Shown in pieces: positions 53,618 to 64,000 of a stretch of 64,000 bases of DNA; positions within the stretch are counted from its first letter, which is position 1, and every line of letters begins with the position of its first letter. Under the pieces are notes generated by a model that worked only from the letters and a program-made list of their open reading frames with translations, did not search any database and was not told the DNA's origin. The DNA comes from Tritrichomonas musculus. Taxonomy: Eukaryota > Parabasalia > Tritrichomonadida > Tritrichomonadidae. Location of the stretch: contig JAPFFF010000027.1 of NCBI GenBank assembly GCA_039105265.1, forward strand, positions 1,550,001-1,614,000. Reading direction: 5' to 3'. Position numbers and translations under genes: made by a program.

Positions 53618-54469
53618 ATGAACTTTAATGATCTACATCAGATTACAACAATTAGTCTTGATGACCTTCCTTTATTCATAGAGATTTGCATTTTATATGG
53701 AATTTACAGATTAATGCTTACATATTTAGTTATCTCAAAGGTTGCCAAATTAATACATTTCAAAAGTGATTTTGTTCGTTTCAAGTTCATTCACAGAGGA
53801 TTTGATCTTGTTCATTATACATGTTCTGCATTGTTAGGTCTTTTTGCTATTTCATCAAGGCCATACTCTCATTGTTTCTATTATTCATTTGATTGTGGTG
53901 CTGAATTCATGCAACCATTAGAACCAAACGATAGAGTCATTATGAGCCTACTTGAAAAGATTTATTACATGGTATTCACTGCTTATTATGTTGTTGATAT
54001 ATTTTTCATTTGGACAAATAATCATGATAGAAAGATCCTGGCTCTTCATCATGCAACTACTCTTTCATTAATATTCATCAGTATTTATATTCGAACTCAT
54101 GTTATTGGTGTTTGTGTCATGCTTCTTCATGACGTCGTTGATGTACCGTTGTACCTTGGAAAAATATGTACATACCTTAATTGTACAAATATTCAGGATG
54201 TATCACTTCTTATTTTTGCCGTTGGTTGTACCTGGTTTAGAATGTTATGCTATCCAGGTATTATTGTACATGGAATTTGGAATGGTTTCAAACAGATCCC
54301 AGAACATCTTACATTTTACTGTATTGAAGGATGTATTTTATTTTCCCTTATGTTTTGTCATATCGTTTGGTATATTCGTATTGTAAAAGCTGCAATTAAT
54401 ATATTTAGTAAAGGAAAAGATGCTATTTGTGATAACAGATCAGATGACGCGACAAACTATATTGAATAA
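53618..54469 (+). CDS. Ceramide synthase-like protein (TLC/LAG1 domain)
   Basis: A 283-residue multi-pass membrane protein. I start it at ATG 53618 (MNFNDLHQITT) because the frame upstream has no ATG. The TLC core is clear: YYVVDIFFIWTNNHDRKILA, LHHATTLSLIFISIY with the HH pair used in catalysis, and LLHDVVDVPLYLGKI with the conserved HDxxD. About six to seven membrane helices are visible. LAG1-type enzymes join an acyl-CoA to a sphingoid base in the ER. The pattern HDxxD-x3-YLGK is that of ceramide synthases rather than TRAM proteins. No homeobox is present, as in fungal and protist members. Confidence 0.85.
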   Translation: MNFNDLHQITTISLDDLPLFIEICILYGIYRLMLTYLVISKVAKLIHFKSDFVRFKFIHRGFDLVHYTCSALLGLFAISSRPYSHCFYYSFDCGAEFMQPLEPNDRVIMSLLEKIYYMVFTAYYVVDIFFIWTNNHDRKILALHHATTLSLIFISIYIRTHVIGVCVMLLHDVVDVPLYLGKICTYLNCTNIQDVSLLIFAVGCTWFRMLCYPGIIVHGIWNGFKQIPEHLTFYCIEGCILFSLMFCHIVWYIRIVKAAINIFSKGKDAICDNRSDDATNYIE

Positions 54470-56080
54470 ATATGATTTTGCTTTGCTTGCTTTTTATATT
54501 TGCCAATTTTCTGGATAAATGTGATAAAAGTAATTTCTAAATTACTCTTTTACCACGAATAATCATTAAAGAAGATATCTACTATATCAATTTTCATTTT
54601 ATTAAATTTTGTGTAAAAAAAGATTGTTTATATCTTTAAAGTAAGTTTTGTATTCATATAATCATAAATGATAGCAAGCAGAAGGCAAAAAAAATGGGCA
54701 ATCGCTTATGCATACACCACTTTTTGAATGGGGAAACTTTTTCAATGAGTTGATTCAAAAATTGTGATAAAAAATTGAATGTAGAAAAAACGTACAGATT
54801 TTGAATGTAAATTTTTCAAGTTTTTGTTTAAAAAAAATCCAAAAAAAAAAATAGATTTATAATAATAAAATAGGGAGTTTTATAGTTTATTTAAAAAAAA
54901 TAAGAAAGAAAAAAGAAAATAAATAAATAAATAAAAAAGATAAGTATTCTATCTTAAAGATAAAAAATAACATGAATAATAATTATGTATAATATAAACT
55001 AGAATGCGTAAAATAATAAAAAAGAGTTAAAATAAAGATATTAAACAAAGCAAATATAAGAAAAACGAGATGAAAATTGATTTTTTTGATTATTTTTGTG
55101 ATGATACACTGAAAAAGTAAAAACTATGGTACTAAGAAATGCCAATATAAGAACAATGTAATGAAAATCTAAATATTAATGCGTAAAATAATAAAAACGA
55201 GTACAAATAATGGTTATAAGTAATGATAAGATAAGATCAACGAGTTGAAAATATCACTTAGAATAAAAAAAAAAATGCAAGGTATCGATGGAGATATTCT
55301 GCAGTAATCAAAAAGTTGCCTATTAGTAAAAATAGCTATCTGATTATCATTTTTTGAAGATTGTGATATATCTACGATAAGATAGGTAATCCATGAAAAG
55401 GACCAATGTTATTAAGAACTCGGACTTTTTTTTTATTGTAATCGTTTATTGGAATTGCTCATTCCGGTGCTGTCAAACATTAGAAATAAAAATAAACGTT
55501 CAACGGCACTTTTTTTATTATATATATATAAAAAAAAAAAAAAAAAAAGAAAAAAAAAGAAAAAAGAAAATTAAAAGCAATAGATTGGTTATCAATTATT
55601 ACATGAATTGTATATATAAAATATTATATATAAGAAATATTGAAAAAAAAAAAAAAATAATAATAATAATAATCATTCGTCTGTAAATTTTCAAAAAATT
55701 GATTTTTTTTTTTAGTATTATGCTTTAAAACAGTCTAATAATCATGCATTATATCATATTTTTATGAAATATAATAAAAATTTAAAGTTTTTAAGTTTTT
55801 TCTTTTTTTTATTTAAAACCATGACCTATAGGTCATGGTTTTTTTTTTTTTTTTTCTTAAAAAAAAAGGACCATATATGATTTCAAAAACTGGAGCTCCA
55901 GCACTGTTCGCTTATTCACAATATAAATATTAACTAAAAATATACAAAGTAAATAACCAACCTAAATTAAAAAAAAAAAAAAAATAGGCAGTAAATAAAC
56001 CGAAACTGATAGCATTTTGTTTGAAAAAAAAAAATTATGAAATTTTTGAATGAGACCAAGTTTTTTGAGCTTTTTAAGAA
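54470..56080. other. Low-complexity AT-rich spacer
   Basis: About 1.6 kb with long A-tracts, TAA/AAT microsatellites (near 55655-55672) and (TA)n near 55520. The Lys-rich frame at 55393-55686 comes from A-tracts. The only structured feature is the palindrome at 55815-55842. Confidence 0.55.
55815..55842. repeat. Perfect 28-bp palindrome followed by T-tract
   Basis: The sequence centres on CCATGACCTATAGGTCATGG with A/T extensions on both sides, and a T-run follows. It could form a strong hairpin. Whether it ends a transcript or is part of an element is unknown; a related word (CATAGGTCATTG) occurs near 59494 on the other side of the satellite. Confidence 0.6.
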
Positions 56081-56084
56081 TTTT

Positions 56085-56238
56085 TGAAGGCTATGTCCAG
56101 GGGGACATTTGAAGTAGTAGTAGTATGGCTGGCACTTTGTTGCTATGCTCTACTGTTAACTACTAGAACTGCTTCACTGCAAACTCGTATTCGACTCGCC
56201 TAAGTGTAGCATCTTTATTTCTAAAAAAAAAAAAAAAA
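56085..56238 (+). other. GC-richer island ending in an A-tract (SINE or small RNA candidate)
   Basis: About 140 bp of distinctly less AT-rich sequence ends in about 16 A residues. It contains a short hairpin (ATGTCC-AGGG-GGACAT), a longer possible stem from GAAGTAG to CTGCTTC, a box-B-like GTATTCGACTCG and an A-box-like TGGCTGGCA. These suggest a pol III-type retroposed RNA, but no clean tRNA cloverleaf can be drawn. Confidence 0.3.
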
Positions 56239-56527
56239 GAATTACATGAACTTATAGTTTAAAATGCATTAATCCTTGATGTGTTTATTATAAAACACAT
56301 TGATTTGAATTAATATATTTAACGTAGAAATCATAATTAACCTTCAGTGATGTTATATATGTTAATTATAGAGGAAACTTTGCTTTTAAATGTTATAGAG
56401 TTGCAAATGAGAGCATACTGAGCTGAACAATATAATAAAATGTATATTATAATCAAATAATTTATCATGATAAGTAAAAATGGGTTTTCTTAACGCAAAG
56501 GTTTCAGAATTTAGTTTTATCAAACAT

Positions 56528-59178
56528 TATTATTCAAAATACAGAATAGTTTATCTTATAATGATTTTTGCAGTTAAGATTCTCTAGTTTCATTATTCAT
56601 AATACAGAATAGTTTATCTTATAATGATTTTTGCAGTTAAGATTCTCTAGTTCCATTATTCATAATACAGAATAGTTTATCTTATAATGATTTTTGCAGT
56701 TAAGATTCTCTAGTTTCATTATTCATAATACAGAATAGTTTATCTTATAATGATTTTTGCAGTTAAGATTCTCTAGTTCCATTATTCATAATACAGAATA
56801 GTTTATCTTATAATGATTTTTGCAGTTAAGATTCTCTAGTTCCATTATTCATAATACAGAATAGTTTATCTTATAATGATTTTTGCAGTTAAGATTCTCT
56901 AGTTTCATTATTCATAATACAGAATAGTTTATCTTATAATGATTTTTGCAGTTAAGATTCTCTAGTTTCATTATTCATAATACAGAATAGTTTATCTTAT
57001 AATGATTTTTGCAGTTAAGATTCTCTAGTTTCATTATTCATAATACAGAATAGTTTATCTTATAATGATTTTTGCAGTTAAGATTCTCTAGTTTCATTAT
57101 TCATAATACAGAATAGTTTATCTTATAATGATTTTTGCAGTTAAGATTCTCTAGTTTCATTATTCATAATACAGAATAGTTTATCTTATAATGATTTTTG
57201 CAGTTAAGATTCTCTAGTTTCATTATTCATAATACAGAATAGTTTATCTTATAATGATTTTTGCAGTTAAGATTCTCTAGTTCCATTATTCATAATACAG
57301 AATAGTTTATCTTATAATGATTTTTGCAGTTAAGATTCTCTAGTTTCATTATTCATAATACAGAATAGTTTATCTTATAATGATTTTTGCAGTTAAGATT
57401 CTCTAGTTCCATTATTCATAATACAGAATAGTTTATCTTATAATGATTTTTGCAGTTAAGATTCTCTAGTTCCATTATTCATAATACAGAATAGTTTATC
57501 TTATAATGATTTTTGCAGTTAAGATTCTCTAGTTTCATTATTCATAATACAGAATAGTTTATCTTATAATGATTTTTGCAGTTAAGATTCTCTAGTTCCA
57601 TTATTCATAATACAGAATAGTTTATCTTATAATGATTTTTGCAGTTAAGATTCTCTAGTTCCATTATTCATAATACAGAATAGTTTATCTTATAATGATT
57701 TTTGCAGTTAAGATTCTCTAGTTCCATTATTCATAATACAGAATAGTTTATCTTATAATGATTTTTGCAGTTAAGATTCTCTAGTTTCATTATTCATAAT
57801 ACAGAATAGTTTATCTTATAATGATTTTTGCAGTTAAGATTCTCTAGTTCCATTATTCATAATACAGAATAGTTTATCTTATAATGATTTTTGCAGTTAA
57901 GATTCTCTAGTTCCATTATTCATAATACAGAATAGTTTATCTTATAATGATTTTTGCAGTTAAGATTCTCTAGTTTCATTATTCATAATACAGAATAGTT
58001 TATCTTATAATGATTTTTGCAGTTAAGATTCTCTAGTTTCATTATTCATAATACAGAATAGTTTATCTTATAATGATTTTTGCAGTTAAGATTCTCTAGT
58101 TCCATTATTCATAATACAGAATAGTTTATCTTATAATGATTTTTGCAGTTAAGATTCTCTAGTTCCATTATTCATAATACAGAATAGTTTATCTTATAAT
58201 GATTTTTGCAGTTAAGATTCTCTAGTTTCATTATTCATAATACAGAATAGTTTATCTTATAATGATTTTTGCAGTTAAGATTCTCTAGTTCCATTATTCA
58301 TAATACAGAATAGTTTATCTTATAATGATTTTTGCAGTTAAGATTCTCTAGTTTCATTATTCATAATACAGAATAGTTTATCTTATAATGATTTTTGCAG
58401 TTAAGATTCTCTAGTTCCATTATTCATAATACAGAATAGTTTATCTTATAATGATTTTTGCAGTTAAGATTCTCTAGTTCCATTATTCATAATACAGAAT
58501 AGTTTATCTTATAATGATTTTTGCAGTTAAGATTCTCTAGTTCCATTATTCATAATACAGAATAGTTTATCTTATAATGATTTTTGCAGTTAAGATTCTC
58601 TAGTTTCATTATTCATAATACAGAATAGTTTATCTTATAATGATTTTTGCAGTTAAGATTCTCTAGTTCCATTATTCATAATACAGAATAGTTTATCTTA
58701 TAATGATTTTTGCAGTTAAGATTCTCTAGTTCCATTATTCATAATACAGAATAGTTTATCTTATAATGATTTTTGCAGTTAAGATTCTCTAGTTCCATTA
58801 TTCATAATACAGAATAGTTTATCTTATAATGATTTTTGCAGTTAAGATTCTCTAGTTTCATTATTCATAATACAGAATAGTTTATCTTATAATGATTTTT
58901 GCAGTTAAGATTCTCTAGTTCCATTATTCATAATACAGAATAGTTTATCTTATAATGATTTTTGCAGTTAAGATTCTCTAGTTCCATTATTCATAATACA
59001 GAATAGTTTATCTTATAATGATTTTTGCAGTTAAGATTCTCTAGTTCCATTATTCATAATACAGAATAGTTTATCTTATAATGATTTTTGCAGTTAAGAT
59101 TCTCTAGTTTCATTATTCATAATACAGAATAGTTTATCTTATAATGATTTTTGCAGTTAAGATTCTCTAATTCCATTT
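56528..59178. repeat. 63-bp satellite array, about 42 copies
   Basis: The unit contains ACAGAATAGTTTATCTTATA and GATTTTTGCAGTTAAGATTC. Copies are essentially identical except one T/C position (CTAGTTTCATT or CTAGTTCCATT); the first and last units are diverged. All six frames carry stops, so it is non-coding. The T/C states form a higher-order pattern: toward the right end the order TCCC repeats three times (period 252 bp). It lacks the unique spacers of a CRISPR array. Confidence 0.95.
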
Positions 59179-59424
59179 TTCAAAATATAATGTCTTGAAT
59201 CCAGAAGATTTCTTTTTTAATGGTTTATATTTCAAAAAGTTATATCGTGTTACTGCTCTTTTGATTCCATATTATTATATTACTGAGACTATGGATACAA
59301 TTTATTCTTATTGAAAAGTAAAAACAGAAACCATAAATGAAGATAAAAATGTTAAAGTATTTGAGTTTCATTCAAATTGAACTACAATTTGTTAAATAAT
59401 AGCCTACTTATTATTCTATAAGAA

Positions 59425-59464
<40 letters not shown>

Positions 59465-60068
59465 AATTTTTATATGGTTAAAATCATGATCGTCATAGGT
59501 CATTGTTCAGGTTAAGTCCATTCAATTTTTTTTAGATGGACTCGAAGAGTAAGAAATTTTAGCGAAATATGAAATTGATTTGTATTTCATATTTTCATGA
59601 GTAGAATAATATTGTCTAAATAAATATTGAAAATAGTGTTTTTTACATAAAAAATAAAAATATGCTTTTATTGAAAAAGTGAGTCAGAAAAAAAAAAAAA
59701 AAATAAAACGATATTCCGATTTATTATGTATTCCTTAAAATGATCATCATCATAATAATAATAATTAAAAGTAAATCAAAAAAGGTAAAAATAATGTAAA
59801 TAATTAACATTTTATTAATCAAAAGGTACAATTGAAAATCATAACCTAGATTAAACATCAGAAATATCTTTAAAATTTCTATTTAACTATTTAGCAAGGC
59901 TAATGAAATGTAGACTTTGAATTATAATCTCAGTTTTCAAACGATAATTAATATAATTATAATATAATTATTATATAATAATAAGGCAAATAAAACAAAT
60001 TTTTACATAACATTGAACAATTTAATGTATTTATCTGGTCAGTTCTCAAGCCATTACTATTTGCATAT
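59179..60068. other. Spacer between satellite and MULE gene
   Basis: About 890 bp of AT-rich DNA with a T-tract of about 29 at 59430-59458. It should contain the 3' end of the transposase gene and possibly one terminal repeat of its element, which cannot be recognised without the other end. Confidence 0.5.
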
Positions 60069-63000
60069 TCAATCATTCGAGATTCTTTTCTTAATTGTCT
60101 TAGCACTAGATTTTCTTGGCTTCCTGCATTTACCTTCTGTGCATCTGTTAGCATTATTCTTTTCATTTTCTCCTTTTTTATACGGCTTTTTTAATTTAGG
60201 TGCTCCTGGCTTATCGACATTATTACGAGGGAATGTTGTGGATCTGCCTGAAATAAGTAAACTATCTGGTGGTATTATAAATGAACTTTCTCCTGATTTT
60301 TGTTCTTCATTTTGTAACAATAGAAGGCATTGTTTAAGTATTTTTTGAATTGCTTTTGATCTCTTGGCTACGGAAAAATATCTTTCGAATCTATCAATAC
60401 ATGCCGAATAAGTCCAATTACCATCTTCTAGTAGCTTAATTTTTTTGATTGAGACCCTATTTCGAATAGATTTACTTATATCATATTGATAACTATGCAA
60501 CCATCTTGGATGAATATCATTAATTGTTAATAAAGGATCATTATTTTCTTTCATTCTTTTGAACAAGAGGTGGCGACATGGAAGTCCTAAAATAACATGA
60601 GTATCACAACAGGTTGGTCCGTATTCTTTATGAAGGCGAAGGTTTTCTAAGATGTCATTCTCTTTTTGTATTCTTTCTAACGCATAAGAACCTACTTTCA
60701 CTGAGTGTTCAGGCGACAATATATGATCTTTAATATGAAAGTCATCTGTATTTATGGAATTAGTGTATTCATTTGCTGCGGATATATAAATTGATCTTAC
60801 TAATCTTCCTAGCGTTTTAATTCGGTGCTCATTGAAATTTTTTAATTTACCAAAGAATCCTTCAACACGATTGCTTGTAGAATTTTCACGGTGACAGTAT
60901 GTAGCTGTAATGCTTGGCAACCAACGGTGTTTACATGATAAAAGATTGGATATTGTAGAATAACCTTGGCTTTTGGGATCTTGATCTTTTAGGTATTTTT
61001 CGAAATCATCAAGTAGTTCTTTTTCTGTTATTTGTTTATGTACCATTTTATCGAATCTTTCTTTCATTGCGGCTGAGACATTCGTTCCGATGTTTTTACC
61101 TATGTGTCTGAGACAATACATTATATGAGCGTGTGGCCAGATTTCTTCAATTGCTTCTATTTGTGTTTGGTTTCTATCTGTAACAAAAACTCTTATATCG
61201 CCAATGAATTTCTTTAGATGTGAAAAAAAAGCAATGAATGATGGTTTGCATCTGTTATCCATAATCGCAAAAGATAACAACTGATTATTTTTATTTTCGT
61301 CTTCTACTACTAATGATAATAATGGCTTTCCATAATAGTTCGTACAACTGGTATCATCTATAATGCAAACGTCATTTGAGTATGTGGAATAAAGAACAGG
61401 ATTGTGTATACAGTAACAGTGGCGGAACTTATTATTCTCATCAATAATTACAATATTGGTCCAATTATTGTAATCTAACATAACTTGCAATAAGTGCTTC
61501 ATTTCATTATCACGCAATTTCTTGAGTGCCTTTCTTCTTGCTCCAAATAATATATCTTTCGAACAAACTAAGCCTTCTTTTTCTTTTATTGCTTGTGCGG
61601 TTTGAAAGTCATTTGTTGCATTTTGAATTCTTAACTTTTGTATATATGGTAATGAGTTTCGTGTTTTTCCTTTCTTTACTTGTCCAATACAATGAGTATG
61701 ATGATGCTCCATTTCTTCTATATAAACTTTATGAGAAAGATCATCATAATATAACTTGATACAAGCTTTGCATTGAAATTGAGTTTCATGAAAACTACAA
61801 GCAAATATCTGAGTGGAACGCGTAGGCCCTGTTTGTTTTGCAACAAAAGGACATCCATGTGCAATTGAAATATCATGGACATATGATAGTAACAAATCTA
61901 ATGAATCTACATTATTATTGTTGAGTTCCAGGAAACAATTTACTAACTCAGGCGGAGTTTCTCTGGTATTTTCATTAAGTTCATTTTGAGGTGGATCTTG
62001 AATTCGTATTTCTTTTGAGAGTTCCGGCAACTGTACTATTATGTTATTGGTTTCGTAAATAGTTGGCTCATCATTTAAATTAATATCATTAGAGGATACA
62101 ACTTGTGTATTACGCTTTTGTGAAAAATTGAAATAATTGGAGTTATTCATTTTACTTTGCCATTTTGTTTGCTGCATCATTTGATTATAACTTTGTATAT
62201 CATCCTGTACTGTATGATGATATTGATTTTGGCGTTCTGGTTGAAATTGATAAGGAGTTGCTATATTAATCATTGAATGATATGGAGTCGTTAATACCTG
62301 TGGTGGCTGGCATTGAGGCACTAAAACCTGTGGTTGAAATTGTGATGGTTGAGTACTTTGGAATTGCAATTGTTCTTGAGGAATTAATTGCATTGGTTGA
62401 GATCTGTAAATTTGTGCTTGTGGCTTCAATTGCACTGGTTGAATATTCTGAAATAGTGCTTGTGGTTGTTGCTGTAATTGCATTGGTTGAGTATTCTGAA
62501 ATAGTGCTTGTGGTTGTTGCTGTAATTGCATTGGTTGAGTATTCTGAAATTGTGCTTGTGGTTGTTGCTGCAATTGCATTGGTTGAGTATTGTGAAATTG
62601 TGCTTGTGGTTGTTGCTGTATTTGCATTGGTTGAGTATTCTGAAATTGTGTTTGTGGTTGTTGCTGTATTTGCACTGTTTGAACTCCGTGGACTTGTGCT
62701 TGTAGTTGTTGATGTAATTGCACTGATTGAGCATTCTGAAATTGTGTTTGTGTTTGTGATTGTTGCTGCAATTGCATTGCCTGAGCTCCTTGGACTTGTG
62801 GTTGTGATTGCTGATGTAATTGCACTGATTGAGTATTCTGAAATTGTGCTTGTGCTTGTGGCTGTAATTGCACTGATTGAGTATTCTGAAATTGTGCTTG
62901 TGGTTGCAACTGAAGGGCCTGAACTCCGTGGACTTGTGCTTGTGTTTGTGATTGTTGCTGTATTTGCTCTGTTTGAACTCCATGGACTTGTGCTTGTGCT

Positions 63001-64000
63001 AGTAGTTGTTGATGTAATTGCACTGATTGAGCATTCTGAAATTGTGCTTGTGGTTGCAATTGCATTGCCTGAGCTCCATGGACTTGTGCTTGTGCTAGTA
63101 GTTGTTGATGTAATTGCACTGATTGAGTATTCTGAAATTGTGCTTGTGGTTGCAACTGAAGGGCCTGAACTCCGTGGACTTGTGCTTGTGTTTGTGATTG
63201 TTGCTGTATTTGCTCTGTTTGAACTCCATGGACTTGTGCTTGTGCTTGTGGTTGTTGATGTAATTGCACTGATTGAGTATTCGGAAATTGTGCTTGTGCT
63301 TGTGCTTGTGGCTGTAATTGCACTGATTGAGTATTCGGAAATTGTGCTTGTTGCTGCAATTGCATTGCCTGAACTCCGTAAACTTGTGCTTGTGGTTGTT
63401 GATGTAATTGCACTGATTGAGCATTCTGAAATTGTGCTTGTGGTTGCAATTGCATTGCCTGAACTCCGTGGACTTGTGCTTGTGCTTGTGGTTGTTGATG
63501 TAATTGCACTGATTGAGTATTGTGAAATTGTGCTTGTGTTTGTGATTGTTGCTGCAATTGCATTGCCTGAGCTCCATGGACTTGTGCTTGTGGTTGTGGT
63601 TGTTGATGTAATTGCACTGTTTGAACTCCGTGGACTTGTGCTTGTGCTTGTGATTGTTGCTGTATTTGCATTGCCTGAACTCCGTGGACTTGTGCTTGTG
63701 CTTGTGGTTGTTGATGTAATTGCACTGATTGAGTATTCTGAAATTGTGCTTGTGGTTGCAACTGAAGGGCCTGAACTCCGTGGACTTGTGCTTGTGTTTG
63801 TGATTGTTGCTGTATTTGCTCTGTTTGAACTCCATGGACTTGTGCTTGTGCTTGTGGTTGTTGATGTAATTGCACTGATTGAGTATTCGGAAATTGTGCT
63901 TGTGCTTGTGCTTGTGGCTGTAAAACATTTTGAAATTGTGCTTGATTTCTTCTCATTTCCAATGTTTTTTCTTCTATTCGATCATAATAGCGTTGGATAT
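60069..64000 (-). CDS. MULE transposase with Gln-rich repeat domain, 5' end outside window
   Basis: The frame is open to the window edge (no stop between 63956, the first ATG, and 64000), so the start may lie outside. About 600 N-terminal residues are degenerate tandem units of QPQAQAQVHGVQ / FQNTQSVQLHQQ type. A FAR1/FLYWCH-like zinc region follows (FACSFHETQFQCKACIKLYY ... HHHTH). The MULE catalytic core has Asp in CIIDDTSCTNYYGKPLLSLV (about residue 870), a second Asp in FVTDRNQTQIEAIEEIWPHA followed by MYCLRHIGKN, and Glu in NRVEGFFGKLKNF (about 1035). A SWIM-like CCDTHVILGLPCRH lies near 1120. The C-tail is basic. All catalytic parts are present, so it looks intact. It could be mobile or domesticated. 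Confidence 0.85.
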   Translation of the reverse strand, partial: IQRYYDRIEEKTLEMRRNQAQFQNVLQPQAQAQAQFPNTQSVQLHQQPQAQAQVHGVQTEQIQQQSQTQAQVHGVQALQLQPQAQFQNTQSVQLHQQPQAQAQVHGVQAMQIQQQSQAQAQVHGVQTVQLHQQPQPQAQVHGAQAMQLQQQSQTQAQFHNTQSVQLHQQPQAQAQVHGVQAMQLQPQAQFQNAQSVQLHQQPQAQVYGVQAMQLQQQAQFPNTQSVQLQPQAQAQAQFPNTQSVQLHQQPQAQAQVHGVQTEQIQQQSQTQAQVHGVQALQLQPQAQFQNTQSVQLHQQLLAQAQVHGAQAMQLQPQAQFQNAQSVQLHQQLLAQAQVHGVQTEQIQQQSQTQAQVHGVQALQLQPQAQFQNTQSVQLQPQAQAQFQNTQSVQLHQQSQPQVQGAQAMQLQQQSQTQTQFQNAQSVQLHQQLQAQVHGVQTVQIQQQPQTQFQNTQPMQIQQQPQAQFHNTQPMQLQQQPQAQFQNTQPMQLQQQPQALFQNTQPMQLQQQPQALFQNIQPVQLKPQAQIYRSQPMQLIPQEQLQFQSTQPSQFQPQVLVPQCQPPQVLTTPYHSMINIATPYQFQPERQNQYHHTVQDDIQSYNQMMQQTKWQSKMNNSNYFNFSQKRNTQVVSSNDINLNDEPTIYETNNIIVQLPELSKEIRIQDPPQNELNENTRETPPELVNCFLELNNNNVDSLDLLLSYVHDISIAHGCPFVAKQTGPTRSTQIFACSFHETQFQCKACIKLYYDDLSHKVYIEEMEHHHTHCIGQVKKGKTRNSLPYIQKLRIQNATNDFQTAQAIKEKEGLVCSKDILFGARRKALKKLRDNEMKHLLQVMLDYNNWTNIVIIDENNKFRHCYCIHNPVLYSTYSNDVCIIDDTSCTNYYGKPLLSLVVEDENKNNQLLSFAIMDNRCKPSFIAFFSHLKKFIGDIRVFVTDRNQTQIEAIEEIWPHAHIMYCLRHIGKNIGTNVSAAMKERFDKMVHKQITEKELLDDFEKYLKDQDPKSQGYSTISNLLSCKHRWLPSITATYCHRENSTSNRVEGFFGKLKNFNEHRIKTLGRLVRSIYISAANEYTNSINTDDFHIKDHILSPEHSVKVGSYALERIQKENDILENLRLHKEYGPTCCDTHVILGLPCRHLLFKRMKENNDPLLTINDIHPRWLHSYQYDISKSIRNRVSIKKIKLLEDGNWTYSACIDRFERYFSVAKRSKAIQKILKQCLLLLQNEEQKSGESSFIIPPDSLLISGRSTTFPRNNVDKPGAPKLKKPYKKGENEKNNANRCTEGKCRKPRKSSAKTIKKRISND
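62410..63940. repeat. Coding Gln-rich minisatellite in MULE gene
   Basis: Degenerate units of roughly 60-100 bp built from CAA/CAG-rich words; on the plus strand the motifs are CTTGTGGTTGTTG, AATTGCACTGATTGAG and CCGTGGACTTGTGC. The reading frame is kept throughout, and the other frames of the strand are also open for long stretches because unit lengths are multiples of three. Confidence 0.88.

Noticed and set aside
55393-55686. 97-codon Lys/Ile-rich frame
   Set aside because: Generated by A-tracts and AAT microsatellite.
56190-56210. tRNA gene at the TTCGACT box-B-like word
   Set aside because: The flanking bases cannot form a T-arm stem and no acceptor stem is found.
56528-59178. CRISPR-like array
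   Set aside because: Units are directly adjacent with no unique spacers, and the genome is eukaryotic.
56528-59178. Coding repeat, since 63 is divisible by three
   Set aside because: Every one of the six frames contains a stop in each unit.
62426-63928. Frames of 185 and 277 codons rich in NHKHK over the MULE repeats
   Set aside because: Phase-shifted readings of the Gln-rich repeat, with no independent start or domain.

Overview
This is AT-rich nuclear DNA from a parabasalid protist, most probably a trichomonad of the Tritrichomonas type. Four things point there: (i) an intron in a DHHC-family gene that ends in ACTAACACATAG, one base from the trichomonad fused branch-point/3' splice motif ACTAACACACAG; (ii) otherwise intronless, closely packed genes; (iii) typical trichomonad families (BTB-like plus F5/8C proteins, BTB-like plus ankyrin proteins, MATE transporters, large coiled-coil proteins, MULE transposases); (iv) TCA-type initiator-like sequences just before start codons. 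The species is an inference.

Layout. 1-7.4 kb: LRR protein (cut by the window edge), a 1054-residue coiled-coil protein, and a DHYC-type palmitoyltransferase-like gene with a 315-nt intron. 7.6-17.8 kb: a graveyard of mobile DNA. It holds a foldback TIR element (7597-8702), a tyrosine-recombinase fragment and possible virus-like remnants, a pogo-like transposon (9544-13586, TA target duplication) that split those remnants and was itself hit by a 1.3-kb TIR element with an 8-bp target duplication, a dead Tc1-like transposase, and two small TA-flanked MITEs. 19.7-23 kb: a near-perfect inverted duplication carrying two head-to-head copies of one unknown gene. 24.3-46.8 kb: a gene-dense core with a type I membrane protein, a Cdc48/AFG2-like AAA ATPase, a helical-repeat protein, a pre-SET/SET protein, a stand-alone RPA1 C-terminal-like protein, an SK-like K+ channel, a MATE transporter, an RRM/BTB-like/F5-8C fusion, a second coiled-coil protein paralogous to the first, and a BTB-like/ankyrin protein with a large PQTLQEE repeat. 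47.3-51 kb: a second head-to-head inverted duplication, of actin, with another member of the foldback family in its loop. 51.3-52.8 kb: a TIR element with an 8-bp target duplication carrying a Myb/SANT-like reading frame. 53.6 kb: a ceramide-synthase-like (TLC) gene. 56.5-59.2 kb: about 42 copies of a 63-bp satellite with a higher-order pattern. 60.1-64 kb: a MULE transposase with a long Gln-rich repeat domain, open at the window edge.

The genes do not form one pathway. The strongest leads are the two gene-sized palindromes, the foldback family with nested palindromes in its ends and T-tract targets, the Myb-carrying TIR element, the intron, and several unusual domain architectures. All calls come from reading the sequence; no database search was run.
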